Shown here: positions 23,324-30,839 of the stretch, one piece after another | Layout: every line of letters begins with the position of its first letter | Numbering within the stretch: position 1 is the first letter of the stretch | Origin: Alistipes sp. | Lineage (GTDB): Bacteria > Bacteroidota > Bacteroidia > Bacteroidales > Rikenellaceae | Reading direction: 5' to 3' | NCBI GenBank assembly: GCA_017936685.1 | Contig: JAGBFA010000006.1 | Coordinates: 48,319 to 112,318 of the forward strand | Length of the DNA stretch: 64,000 bases | Made by a program: the position numbers and the translations under genes | Notes under the pieces: generated by a model | Databases searched by the model: none | Seen by the model: the letters and a program-made list of their open reading frames with translations, nothing else | Told to the model about the DNA's origin: nothing

Positions 23324-23398
23324 ACCGCAGACATATCGAATCGAAATGCCGCTGCTCCTTTCGGACAGCGGCATTTCGCGTATATACGTATAAAGGCT

Positions 23399-24340
23399 CT
23401 ATTTATAGAATATCGAGCTGATAGACTTGTAGTTGTGCACGCGCTCTATGACATCGGCAAACATGGGGGCTACACTCAGCACTTTGAACTTGTGCAGGTC
23501 CTCGCCCTGCTTCAAAGGAATGGTATCGGTGGTGATGACCTGCTCCAATGCGCTGGCGTTGATGCGGTCGTAGGCCTTGCCCGACAATACGGGGTGAGTG
23601 ATGGCTGCGCGCACGCTCTTGGCACCGCGCTGCATGAGCATGTCGGCGGCCATGCAGATGGTGCCGGCCGTGTCGATCATGTCGTCGACGATGATGATGT
23701 TGCGCCCCTCGACCTCGCCTATGGCGGTCATGCTGCCGACCACATTGGCCTTGGCACGCTCCTTATGCGAGATGATGATAGGTGCCCCCAGATGCTTGGC
23801 GTATGCACTGGCACGTTTGGCTCCGCCCATGTCGGGTGCGGCTATGGAGAGATTGTCGATTTCGAGTTTCTTGATATAGGGCACGAATATGCCGCTGGCA
23901 TAGAGCGCGTCGACCGGCTGGTCGAAGAAGCCCTGTATCTGGTCGGCGTGCAGATCCATCGTCATGATGCGGTCGACGCCTGCCGCCACGAGCATGTTGG
24001 CTGCCAGACGAGCCGTGATAGGCACGCGCGGACGATCCTTGCGATCCTGACGCGCCCAGCCGAAGTATGGTATGACGGCTATGATGTGATAGGCCGAAGC
24101 GCGACGGGCGGCATCGATCATCATCAACAGCTCCATCAGATTGTCCGAGGGCGGGAATGTCGACTGAATGATGAACACCGTGCAGCCGCGGATCGATTCG
24201 TTGTAGGCGGGTTGAAACTCTCCGTCGCTGAACTGCAATACGTCGGAGTCGCCTAACGCAGTGCCGTATTCGGCCGCAATCTTCTCGGCAAGGTAACGAG
24301 AACCCCTGCCCGTGAAAAACTTGATTTTGTGGATCGCCAT
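23399..24340 (-). CDS. prs: ribose-phosphate pyrophosphokinase
   Basis: A 313-residue PRPP synthase. FSDGEFQPAYNESIRG, the catalytic TMDLHADQIQGFFDQP and the PRPP loop IIIVDDMIDTAGT are all present. It makes PRPP from ribose 5-phosphate and ATP for nucleotide, His and Trp synthesis. The ATG at 24340 (MAIHKIKFF) is chosen because a promoter box at 24373-24380 lies just before it, within the longer open frame. Confidence 0.97.
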   Translation of the reverse strand: MAIHKIKFFTGRGSRYLAEKIAAEYGTALGDSDVLQFSDGEFQPAYNESIRGCTVFIIQSTFPPSDNLMELLMMIDAARRASAYHIIAVIPYFGWARQDRKDRPRVPITARLAANMLVAAGVDRIMTMDLHADQIQGFFDQPVDALYASGIFVPYIKKLEIDNLSIAAPDMGGAKRASAYAKHLGAPIIISHKERAKANVVGSMTAIGEVEGRNIIIVDDMIDTAGTICMAADMLMQRGAKSVRAAITHPVLSGKAYDRINASALEQVITTDTIPLKQGEDLHKFKVLSVAPMFADVIERVHNYKSISSIFYK

Positions 24341-24372
24341 AAGAAGTAGAAGTATGAGGTTTATTTGTTTTG

Positions 24373-24380
24373 CAAAGATA
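24373..24380 (-). promoter_or_regulatory. -7 box TATCTTTG for prs
   Basis: A consensus box on the minus strand about 33 nt before the prs ATG. Confidence 0.55.
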
Positions 24381-24422
24381 ACTATCCGAAATAAAAAATC
24401 GGACACTTCATGCGCCGATTTT

Positions 24423-25019
24423 TCAACATTGTACTAAACATTTTTCTATGTGATCGAGAATATCCTCGCGTCCGCGTCCCTTCTCGCTCGACGAGAAGAG
24501 CATCGTCGGCAGCTCCTCCCACTGCTCCGAGAGCACGGCACGATAGGCTTTGACGTTGCGGCTCAGCTCGGCCTGCGATATTTTGTCGGTCTTGGTGAAG
24601 ATGATCCCGAACGGTATGCCCTCGCGTCCCAGCATCTCGATGAACCTGAGATCGATACGCTGCGGTTCCAGACGCGAATCCACCAGCACGAACAGGTAGT
24701 GCATCTTTTCGCATTTGAGGACGTAGTCGGTGATGAGCTTCGAGAACTCGCCGCGCGTGGTGCGCGATACCTTGGCATAGCCGTAACCCGGCAGATCGAC
24801 CAGATACCAGCTGTCGTTTATCAGGAAGTGGTTGATAAGCCGTGTCTTGCCCGGTGTGCCCGACACCTTGGCCAGCGATTTGTTGCCGGTCAGCATGTTG
24901 ATCAGCGACGACTTGCCCACGTTGCTGCGACCGATGAACGCCACATCTCGCAGATCGTCTTTCGGGACCTGCGAGATGCGCTCGGAGCTGCATTTGAAAA
25001 CGGCTTTGGTGATGTTCAT
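24423..25019 (-). CDS. engB: ribosome-biogenesis GTPase EngB (YihA/YsxC)
   Basis: A 198-residue GTPase. G1 is GRSNVGKSSLIN, G3 is DLPGYG, and G4 is TKTDK. EngB helps assemble the 50S subunit. It lies 19 nt after glmS on the same strand and may be co-transcribed with it. Confidence 0.96.
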   Translation of the reverse strand: MNITKAVFKCSSERISQVPKDDLRDVAFIGRSNVGKSSLINMLTGNKSLAKVSGTPGKTRLINHFLINDSWYLVDLPGYGYAKVSRTTRGEFSKLITDYVLKCEKMHYLFVLVDSRLEPQRIDLRFIEMLGREGIPFGIIFTKTDKISQAELSRNVKAYRAVLSEQWEELPTMLFSSSEKGRGREDILDHIEKCLVQC

Positions 25020-25038
25020 CGTTCGACGCTGTTTCCGG

Positions 25039-26883
25039 TTACTCTACCGTGACCGACTTGGCCAGATTGCGCGGCTGGTCTACGTCGCGTCCCTTGTTGA
25101 CGGCTATGTAGTAGGCCAAGAGCTGCAACGGAACCGACGTAAGCAGCGGCGACAGACACTCCGACACCTCGGGTATCTCTATGGCGTAGTCGGCTAATGC
25201 CGATGCCACCTTGTCACCCTTGGTGACGATGGCTATGACGCGGCCTCCGCGTGCCTTGATCTGCTGTATGTTGCTGACGGTCTTGTCGTAGATGCTGTCG
25301 GTCGTGGCTATGACCACGGTCGGCATCTCGTTGTCAATCAAGGCGATGGGGCCGTGCTTCATCTCTGCGGCCGGGTAGCCCTCGGCATGGATATACGATA
25401 TCTCTTTGAGCTTCAACGCACCCTCCATGGCGGCCGGATAGTTGTAGCCGCGACCCAGATAGAGGAAGTTGTGGGCATACGTAAATATCTTCGACAGATC
25501 CTCGATGCGATCGTTCAACTTCAGCACCTCCTTTATGAGCGACGGAATGCGCCGCAGGTCGGTCGCCACCTGCTCGTAGGTCTGCTGCGATACGGTGCCG
25601 CGGAGCTGTCCTATGGCCAGTGCGACCATGGCCAGCACGGTCACCTGTCCGGTGAATGCCTTGGTCGAGGCCACGCCTATCTCAGGACCTACGTGTATAT
25701 AGCAGCCCGAGTCGGTGGCGCGCGGAATCGACGACCCTATGACGTTGCAGATGCCGAACACGAATGCGCCGCGCGACTTCGCCAACTCCAATGCAGCCAG
25801 CGTGTCGGCCGTCTCGCCCGACTGCGAGATGGCGATGAGTATGTCGCGGTCGGTGATTACGGGATTGCTGTAACGGAACTCGCTGGCATACTCCACCGAG
25901 ACTGGTATGCGGCAGAAATCCTCTATGAGGTGCTTGCCTATAAGACCTGCATGCCACGAGGTGCCGCATGCCACGATGATGATGCGCTCGGCGCGCAGGA
26001 ACCGCTCCCTGTTATCGATGATGCCCGATATGGATACGTTCTTGCCGTCGATGCTGACACGGCCGCTCAGGCAGTCGAGCAGCGTTTTGGGCTGTTCGAA
26101 TATCTCTTTGAGCATGAAATGCGGATAACCGCCCTTTTCCAACTCGGATATGCTCATGCGCAACTTGCAGATATTGATCTTGGCCTCGACGTTATCGCCG
26201 GTCATGATCTTCAACGGCTCGTTGCGGTTGATGACGGCTATTTCGCCGTCTTCGAGATAGACCACCTTCTTGGTGTATTCGACGATGGGTGTCGCGTCCG
26301 AAGCCAGACAGTAGAAGTCGTTGCCTATGCCTATGACTAACGGGCTGCTGCGGCGTGCCGCGATTATCTGATCGGGATTGTCTTTGGCGATGACGGCTAT
26401 GGCGTATGCACCGACGATCTCCTTTGTCGCCTGCAACACAGCCTCGTAGAGCGAACACGAGTTCTGCTCGATGATATACTCTATCAGCTGCACTATGACC
26501 TCGGTATCGGTATCGCTGCGGAACGTATAGCCGTGGCTTATCAGAGCCTGCTTGATGACGGCATAGTTCTCTATGGTGCCGTTGTGGACGATGGCGATGT
26601 TGTCCGACTGCGAATAGTGCGGGTGGGCGTTGATATCGCTCGGCTCGCCGTGGGTAGCCCAGCGCGTGTGCGCAATGCCGATCGTGCCCGATGTATCCTT
26701 CTGCTCGGCATAACGTTCCAATGCGGCGACCTTGCCCTTGCTCTTGTAGACGTTCAGCTCTCCCGACTGGTTTATCAATGCCACGCCGGCACTGTCATAG
26801 CCGCGATACTCCAAACGATGCAGACCCTGTATCAATATCGGATAGGCGTTACGGCTGCCTATGTAACCTACGATACCACACAT
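25039..26883 (-). CDS. glmS: glutamine-fructose-6-phosphate aminotransferase
   Basis: A protein of 614 residues, full length. Cys2 in MCGIVGYIG is the N-terminal glutaminase nucleophile. Two SIS domains follow (ACGTSWHAGLIGKHLIEDF and GRGYNYPAAMEGALKLKEIS), and the C-terminus KSVTVE matches the conserved tail. It commits fructose 6-phosphate to UDP-GlcNAc for cell wall and LPS. The upstream region holds exact 73-bp promoter repeats. I see no glmS ribozyme-like sequence in the short leader. Confidence 0.97.
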   Translation of the reverse strand: MCGIVGYIGSRNAYPILIQGLHRLEYRGYDSAGVALINQSGELNVYKSKGKVAALERYAEQKDTSGTIGIAHTRWATHGEPSDINAHPHYSQSDNIAIVHNGTIENYAVIKQALISHGYTFRSDTDTEVIVQLIEYIIEQNSCSLYEAVLQATKEIVGAYAIAVIAKDNPDQIIAARRSSPLVIGIGNDFYCLASDATPIVEYTKKVVYLEDGEIAVINRNEPLKIMTGDNVEAKINICKLRMSISELEKGGYPHFMLKEIFEQPKTLLDCLSGRVSIDGKNVSISGIIDNRERFLRAERIIIVACGTSWHAGLIGKHLIEDFCRIPVSVEYASEFRYSNPVITDRDILIAISQSGETADTLAALELAKSRGAFVFGICNVIGSSIPRATDSGCYIHVGPEIGVASTKAFTGQVTVLAMVALAIGQLRGTVSQQTYEQVATDLRRIPSLIKEVLKLNDRIEDLSKIFTYAHNFLYLGRGYNYPAAMEGALKLKEISYIHAEGYPAAEMKHGPIALIDNEMPTVVIATTDSIYDKTVSNIQQIKARGGRVIAIVTKGDKVASALADYAIEIPEVSECLSPLLTSVPLQLLAYYIAVNKGRDVDQPRNLAKSVTVE

Positions 26884-26924
26884 TATGTTATAATTTATAA
26901 ATTAGTTATTGTCGTTATATCGGG

Positions 26925-26932
26925 CAAATATA
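26925..26932 (-). promoter_or_regulatory. -7 box TATATTTG for glmS (proximal copy)
   Basis: A consensus box on the minus strand, about 42 nt before the glmS ATG. Identical boxes recur exactly 73 and 146 bp further upstream (26998-27005 and 27071-27078). Confidence 0.6.
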
Positions 26933-27095
26933 CGAATAAGTGAGGGCAAAAGCAAATTCATTTGCATTTTGCCGAACGAGAGTATATTCGGCGCAGCCAA
27001 ATATACGAATAAGTGAGGGCAAAAGCAAATTCATTTGCATTTTGCCGAACGAGAGTATATTCGGCGCAGCCAAATATACGAATAAGTGAGGGCAA
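26925..27095 (-). repeat. family A promoter repeat: two exact 73-bp units plus a partial one before glmS
   Basis: The units begin at 26925, 26998 and 27071 and the first two are identical. Each carries a minus-strand TATATTTG box and a hairpin (GCAAAAGCAAAT..ATTTGCATTTTGC). The third is cut short after about 25 bp. Sequence and 73-bp length match the monomers before the sirtuin gene (2579-2873) in opposite orientation. Here all -7 boxes face glmS. Confidence 0.85.
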
Positions 27096-27143
27096 TACCA
27101 AATATATTGATACGATATACATTGCATTCCGCCCGATTTTTTG

Positions 27144-27151
27144 TACCTTTG
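27144..27151 (+). promoter_or_regulatory. -7 box TACCTTTG for the MazG-like gene
   Basis: A consensus box about 34 nt before the ATG at 27185. Confidence 0.55.
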
Positions 27152-27184
27152 CCTTATGCTTATTCTTGTAAATCTAATCATATT

Positions 27185-27577
27185 ATGAAAAAGGAATGGA
27201 ACGACGTTCGCGAATTTCACGATAAGTTCGGACACCCCGTGGCCGAGACTCCACGCATGATCGATACCAAACGTGCTCTCGCGCGCGGAAAGTGGATGAA
27301 CGAGGAGGTGGCCGAGTTTCTCGTGGCCAAAGACATATACGAACAGGCCGACGCCATGATCGATCTTATCTACTTCGCTCTGGGCACCCTGGTCGAGATG
27401 GGTTTGGAGGCCGACGAGCTGTTCGACATCGTCCAGAAAGCCAACATGGCCAAGCTCTGGCCCGACGGCAAACCCCACTACAATCCCAAGGACGGCAAGG
27501 TCATCAAGCCCGAGGGCTGGGAGGATCCGGCACCCAAGATCAAGGCTTACATCGACGGTATTATCGCCGGCAAGTAA
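27185..27577 (+). CDS. MazG/HisE-like NTP pyrophosphohydrolase
   Basis: A 130-residue all-alpha protein. NEEVAEFLVAKDIYEQADAM followed by IDLIYFALGTLVEMGLEADE carries the ExxE..ExxD-type metal-binding arrangement of the MazG/PRA-PH superfamily. The C-terminal NMAKLWPDGKPHYNPKDGKVIKPEGW is typical of the stand-alone subgroup. It probably cleans the nucleotide pool; the substrate is unknown. A family C repeat begins at the base after its stop codon. Confidence 0.85.
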   Translation: MKKEWNDVREFHDKFGHPVAETPRMIDTKRALARGKWMNEEVAEFLVAKDIYEQADAMIDLIYFALGTLVEMGLEADELFDIVQKANMAKLWPDGKPHYNPKDGKVIKPEGWEDPAPKIKAYIDGIIAGK

Positions 27578-27700
27578 TTTTTCGTGAAAAGACGTCATTA
27601 GCGTCACCTCAATCATTGGCGCGAATAGGCAGTACGTTCAGTACAGCCTATCCGCGCCAATTTCATGTCGGCACCGCTACTAACGCCTTTTGACGAAAAA
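27578..27700 (-). repeat. family C terminal-inverted-repeat element, copy 1
   Basis: 123 bp. It starts TTTTTCGTGAAAAGACGTCA and ends TAACGCCTTTTGACGAAAAA, so the ends are inverted repeats. The centre has an imperfect palindrome (GGCAGTACGTTCAGTACAGCC). It touches the stop codon of the MazG-like gene and may act as its terminator. Confidence 0.75.
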
Positions 27701-27738
27701 TTGGGTTGGTGGCTCTTTGTAAACTATTTCCACTGTCC

Positions 27739-27850
27739 TGTCATTCTGAGGAGTGCGGAACGCACGACGTGAGAATCCCTGTTTTGGCTGCAAACACGCT
27801 CCACAGCGCGAGACTCCCACGTCGCAACTACGTTGCTCCTCGGAGTGACA
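27739..27850 (+). repeat. family B dispersed repeat, copy 4
   Basis: It has ends TGTCATTCTGAGGAG..ACGTGAGAATCCC and GAGACTCCCACGTCGC..CTCCTCGGAGTGACA. It is followed to about 28000 by mosaic fragments (CTCGGTCGGGAATGCGCCCT) that recur at 60445-60484. Confidence 0.75.
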
Positions 27851-28113
27851 GAGATGCCTTGTCCTCCCCAACCAGATGCTTCACTTTGCATTGCTCCGTT
27901 CAGCATGACGTGTCGTGTCCGGAGACTCCCTCGGTCGGGAATGCGCCCTGCATCGGAGTGACAGACAACCTGTCAACGACCACTCGGGATACGGGACGAA
28001 GCCTCCCGCACAGCAATCGCTCCCTGCTTTCGGGCAGGAGCGGATATGTCATTTGGTGCGATTGTTGAGAATTGCCATGACGTTATTACAAATTAACCGA
28101 ATAAAATCGTATC

Positions 28114-28941
28114 ATGGTGAAAACACTATTCTATTCTTTGGTTTCGATCTGCGCATTGGCTCTGTGTGGCGGAGCGTCGGCGCAAGGTTATCGCAACTCC
28201 TCGCAAAGTGTGCCCAACGGCACTCTGCTCTCGGAGTGGGTCGAAGGTGATTACATCGTTCGCCGCTATTTAGTGAAGGGTACTCAGCCCAAGACGGCCG
28301 AGTTCGTCGTGCGTTATGCCGTGGGCAATGCTCAGGTATCGGGACAGTTCGACGAGAATTCGGACGAGTTGCGACAGATAGGCGATTTCATATCGCGCAT
28401 CAAGAACGACACGCTGCGGCATGTCTCGTCGGTCAGCGTCACCGGCTATTCATCGCCCGACGGCTCGGCGGCATACAATGCCAAGTTGGCGAAGAACCGT
28501 GCCAACGACCTGTTGACATGGCTCAACTCGAAGTACGCGCTGTCGAGCCTCCATACGGTGACGGTCGACGGCCGCGTGGCTCCGTGGAGCGCGTGTGCCG
28601 ACGAGGTGCGCCGTTCGTCGTTGCAGAACAAAAACACCATTCTCGACATCGTCAACTCGTCGGAGGCGGCTCCCACCGTCGAGCGTCAGCTCAAAGCGCA
28701 CACTACGGCATGGAACTGGCTGCGCACCTCGGTGCTGCCCACGCTGCGCCGCACGGTGGTGACATTCACCTACACCGAGGACAGCGTGCATCAGACGCGT
28801 GAGCTTGTGCGTCGCCCCGCACCTGCACCCGAGCCCGACCCGTGCCCGCCTACACCGCAGTGCTGCTGTGACAGCGACGACGATGTGATGGACGAATCGG
28901 TCGGCATAATCGTCATTATGGAGGCTGCCAATATCGATTGA
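28114..28941 (+). CDS. secreted OmpA-like domain protein
   Basis: A 275-residue protein with signal peptide (CGGASAQ). Residues about 75-140 (FDENSDELRQIGDFISRIKN, VSVTGYSSPDGSAAYNAKLA, NRANDLLTWL) match the OmpA C-terminal peptidoglycan-associated fold, so an envelope role is likely. The C-terminal tail is Pro/Glu-rich with PQCCCDSDDD, an unusual triple cysteine before an acidic run. The frame is clear but the function is not. No consensus promoter is visible in the 100 nt upstream. Confidence 0.72.
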   Translation: MVKTLFYSLVSICALALCGGASAQGYRNSSQSVPNGTLLSEWVEGDYIVRRYLVKGTQPKTAEFVVRYAVGNAQVSGQFDENSDELRQIGDFISRIKNDTLRHVSSVSVTGYSSPDGSAAYNAKLAKNRANDLLTWLNSKYALSSLHTVTVDGRVAPWSACADEVRRSSLQNKNTILDIVNSSEAAPTVERQLKAHTTAWNWLRTSVLPTLRRTVVTFTYTEDSVHQTRELVRRPAPAPEPDPCPPTPQCCCDSDDDVMDESVGIIVIMEAANID

Positions 28942-28998
28942 CATGCCGCCCGATAACCGATATGAACGGAAATATTTGGAAATACGAAATCGTTTTTC

Positions 28999-29006
28999 TA
29001 TCTTTG
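28999..29006 (+). promoter_or_regulatory. -7 box TATCTTTG for the 93-residue protein gene
   Basis: A consensus box 34 nt before the ATG at 29041, preceded by an AT-rich stretch. Confidence 0.55.
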
Positions 29007-29040
29007 CGTTGAGCAAAATAGTTTTAAACGAAATACAAGT

Positions 29041-29322
29041 ATGGCAAATTTAAGAAACTTAAAGAAAGAGATCGATTATCGTCTGGAAGAGTTCGTCTTC
29101 GATTGCGAGATGGCCATCTATTTCCAGCCCAACAAGGAAGATGCGGTAGTGGAACTCATGGAGAAAGGCGTTGAGTTGCGCAATGCGCTCTATGTCAAGG
29201 CCAACAACCCCGACGAGCCTAAGAACGCATCATTGGTGCGCAAGTATTACTCGGCTTTGCGTCGCGATATGGTTTCGAGCTTCGAGCAGCTGTTCGGAGA
29301 TCTTAGCGCGATCAATAAGTAA
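29041..29322 (+). CDS. small conserved Bacteroidales protein, unknown function
   Basis: A 93-residue, helical, acidic soluble protein (MANLRNLKKEIDYRLEEFVF, then AVVELMEKGVELRNALYVKA). Proteins with this N-terminus are common in Bacteroidales. I know no assigned function. It has its own promoter, and a family C repeat starts 11 nt after its stop. Confidence 0.75.
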   Translation: MANLRNLKKEIDYRLEEFVFDCEMAIYFQPNKEDAVVELMEKGVELRNALYVKANNPDEPKNASLVRKYYSALRRDMVSSFEQLFGDLSAINK

Positions 29323-29333
29323 CCGATCTTATC

Positions 29334-29455
29334 TTTTTCGTGAAAAGGCGTCATTTCCTGCGCCTCGTTCAAATCCGCAAATGGGCAGTACGCCAGTACA
29401 GCCCATCTGCGGATTTTTCACGTGCGGCTTGTAACTAACACCTTTTGACGAAAAA
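29334..29455 (-). repeat. family C terminal-inverted-repeat element, copy 2
   Basis: 122 bp, with the same ends and orientation as copy 1. The centre reads GGGCAGTACGCCAGTACAGCCC. Confidence 0.75.
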
Positions 29456-29542
29456 TCCGCACATAATTCTTTGGAGACTATTTCCACTATGTTGTCATTC
29501 TGAACGATAGCGAAGAATCTGTGCGCGACTATTCCACTGTCC

Positions 29543-29687
29543 TGTCATTCTGAGGAGCGTGTTGTGCACGCGACGTGAGAATCTCTCTCTTGCCCGACAA
29601 ACCCCAGCCCAACAAATCCCTGTGCGGCAAACACTCTCCCGCCCGCGAGACTCCCACGTCGCAACTGCGTCGCTCCTCGGAGTGACA
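29543..29687 (+). repeat. family B dispersed repeat, copy 5
   Basis: It has typical palindromic ends and a longer, unique middle (CCCGACAAACCCCAGCCCAA region). Confidence 0.75.
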
Positions 29688-29701
29688 TACCACCTGCCAA
29701 A

Positions 29702-29880
29702 GCCCCACCTCGGGACGCAAGACGGAGCTTGCCACGCCCCACATGGAGCGCGATCAATCGCGCGACAAAAGTCCCCTCCGAGGAGGGGATTTAGGGGAGG
29801 GTCAGAATTATATAACGGCGCAAGCCGTAGCTCTGTGGTCGATATTGGTTATGCGATTGAAAATCGCGACGTGAGAATCT
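29702..29880 (+). repeat. 179-bp block shared with 60499-60677
   Basis: It runs from GCCCCACCTCGGGACGCA through CACATGGAGCGCGATCAATCG and GGGGATTTAGGGGAGGGTC to CGATTGAAAATCGCGACGTG. The copy at 60.5 kb has the same length with about a dozen or more substitutions. It merges into family B copy 6. Confidence 0.75.
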
Positions 29881-29967
29881 CTCTTGTGCAACGAATCCCT
29901 GTCCGGCAATTGCGTTTCCGACGGCGAGACTCCCACGTCGCAACTGCGTTGCTCCTCGGAGTGACAG
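29853..29967 (+). repeat. family B dispersed repeat, copy 6 (left end fused to the 179-bp block)
   Basis: It retains GCGACGTGAGAATCTC and the full right end GAGACTCCCACGTCGC..GCTCCTCGGAGTGACA. The left TGTCATTCTGAGG is replaced by the 179-bp block. Confidence 0.65.
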
Positions 29968-30110
29968 TTGTCCTGTCATTTCGAGCATCAGAGAAAAATC
30001 TGTGCGAGACTATTTCCGCAGTCATGTCGCATGTCTTGTCTCCCCCACATTCTTCGCTCCGCTCAGAATGACAAGACGGAGGAAACAGTCTCCAAAGAAC
30101 CACTACCCTC

Positions 30111-30232
30111 TTTTTCGTCAAAAGACGTTAGTTACAACGCGCAGCGAACATTGGACGGACGGGCTGTACTGAGCGTACAGCCCGTTCGGGCAATGAAGCG
30201 AGCGGCAGTAAATGACGTCTTTTCACGGAAAA
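30111..30232 (+). repeat. family C terminal-inverted-repeat element, copy 3
   Basis: 122 bp, TTTTTCGTCAAAAGACGTTA to AATGACGTCTTTTCACGGAAA, opposite in orientation to copies 1-2. Central palindrome GGGCTGTACTGAGCGTACAGCCC (30169-30191 region). Confidence 0.75.
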
Positions 30233-30254
30233 CCTCCAAAGAACCACTACCCCA

Positions 30255-30451
30255 TTTTTCGTCAAAAGCGGTATTATACAACTTTTTCGTTAAGCCGGAC
30301 GAGCAAAGCGAAGTTTACTTCGACTTTGCCGCGGCGAGAAAAAGTGCATGAAATGAACGCGACGACAGAGTGAGACGATGGGCTGTACACTCAGTACAGC
30401 CCATTGGCGAACGACGAGGCGCGGCAGTAGAATGCCGTTTTTCATGGAAAA
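30255..30451 (+). repeat. family C element, copy 4 with extra internal sequence
   Basis: 197 bp. It has the same ends (TTTTTCGTCAAAAGCGGT and GAATGCCGTTTTTCATGGAAA) and central GGGCTGTACACTCAGTACAGCCC, but about 75 bp of extra sequence in the left half (AGCGAAGTTTACTTCGACTT region). Confidence 0.7.
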
Positions 30452-30473
30452 CCACCCAAGCACCACAACCGTC

Positions 30474-30596
30474 TTTTTCGTCAAAAGGCATTAGTTACAA
30501 GCCGCACGTGAAAAGGACGCAGATGGGCTGTACTGAGTGTACTGCCCATTTGCGGACTTAAACGAGGCGAAGTAAATGATGTCTTTTCACGAAAAA
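30474..30596 (+). repeat. family C terminal-inverted-repeat element, copy 5
   Basis: 123 bp, TTTTTCGTCAAAAGGCATTA to AATGATGTCTTTTCACGAAAAA, with central GGGCTGTACTGAGTGTACTGCCC. It ends just before the tRNA terminator. Confidence 0.75.
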
Positions 30597-30604
30597 GAAA
30601 AAGA

Positions 30605-30632
30605 AAGGGGATCGTCTTACGACAATCCCCTT
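30605..30632 (-). terminator. terminator of the tRNA-Arg gene
   Basis: On the minus strand AAGGGGATTGTC and GACGATCCCCTT form a stem around GTAA, followed by TCTTTTTCTTTTT. It begins right at the encoded CCA end. Confidence 0.75.
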
Positions 30633-30708
30633 GGTGACTCCGACAGGATTCAAACCTGTAACCGCTTGATCCGTAGTCAAGTACTCTATTCAGTTGAGCT
30701 ACGGAGCC
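30632..30708 (-). tRNA. tRNA-Arg, anticodon ACG
   Basis: 77 nt including an encoded CCA. The acceptor stem is GGCTCCG/CGGAGTC with one G-T pair. The anticodon arm is CTTGA-CTACGGA-TCAAG, which reads ACG, and the T arm is ACAGG-TTTGAAT-CCTGT. The A34 would be edited to inosine to read CGU/CGC/CGA. It has its own promoter and terminator. Confidence 0.95.
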
Positions 30709-30731
30709 ATTCTCTTTCGCTTTTGCGTGTG

Positions 30732-30739
30732 CAAATGTA
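30732..30739 (-). promoter_or_regulatory. -7 box TACATTTG for tRNA-Arg
   Basis: A consensus box on the minus strand 23 nt upstream of the mature tRNA 5' end. Confidence 0.55.
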
Positions 30740-30783
30740 CGGCGAATTTTCCGATCGTGCAAATATTTTCACAAAAATTTTTA

Positions 30784-30814
30784 CAAAAAAAAGCGACACC
30801 CGAAGGTGTCGCCC
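30784..30814 (-). terminator. terminator of the TlpA-like gene
   Basis: On the minus strand GCGACACC and GGTGTCGC form a stem around TTCG, followed by eight or more T. The cUUCGg tetraloop makes it very stable. Confidence 0.85.
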
Positions 30815-30839
30815 AAATATACGATTACAGGTCAAGCAG

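Noticed and set aside
25039-26924. glmS ribozyme upstream of glmS
   Set aside because: The leader after the promoter is only about 35 nt and AT-rich, far too short for the ribozyme.
27578-30596. Possible CRISPR array from regularly recurring TTTTTCGTCAAAAG sequences
   Set aside because: Units are about 122 bp with inverted ends and unequal spacing, not short direct repeats with uniform spacers, and no cas gene is present.
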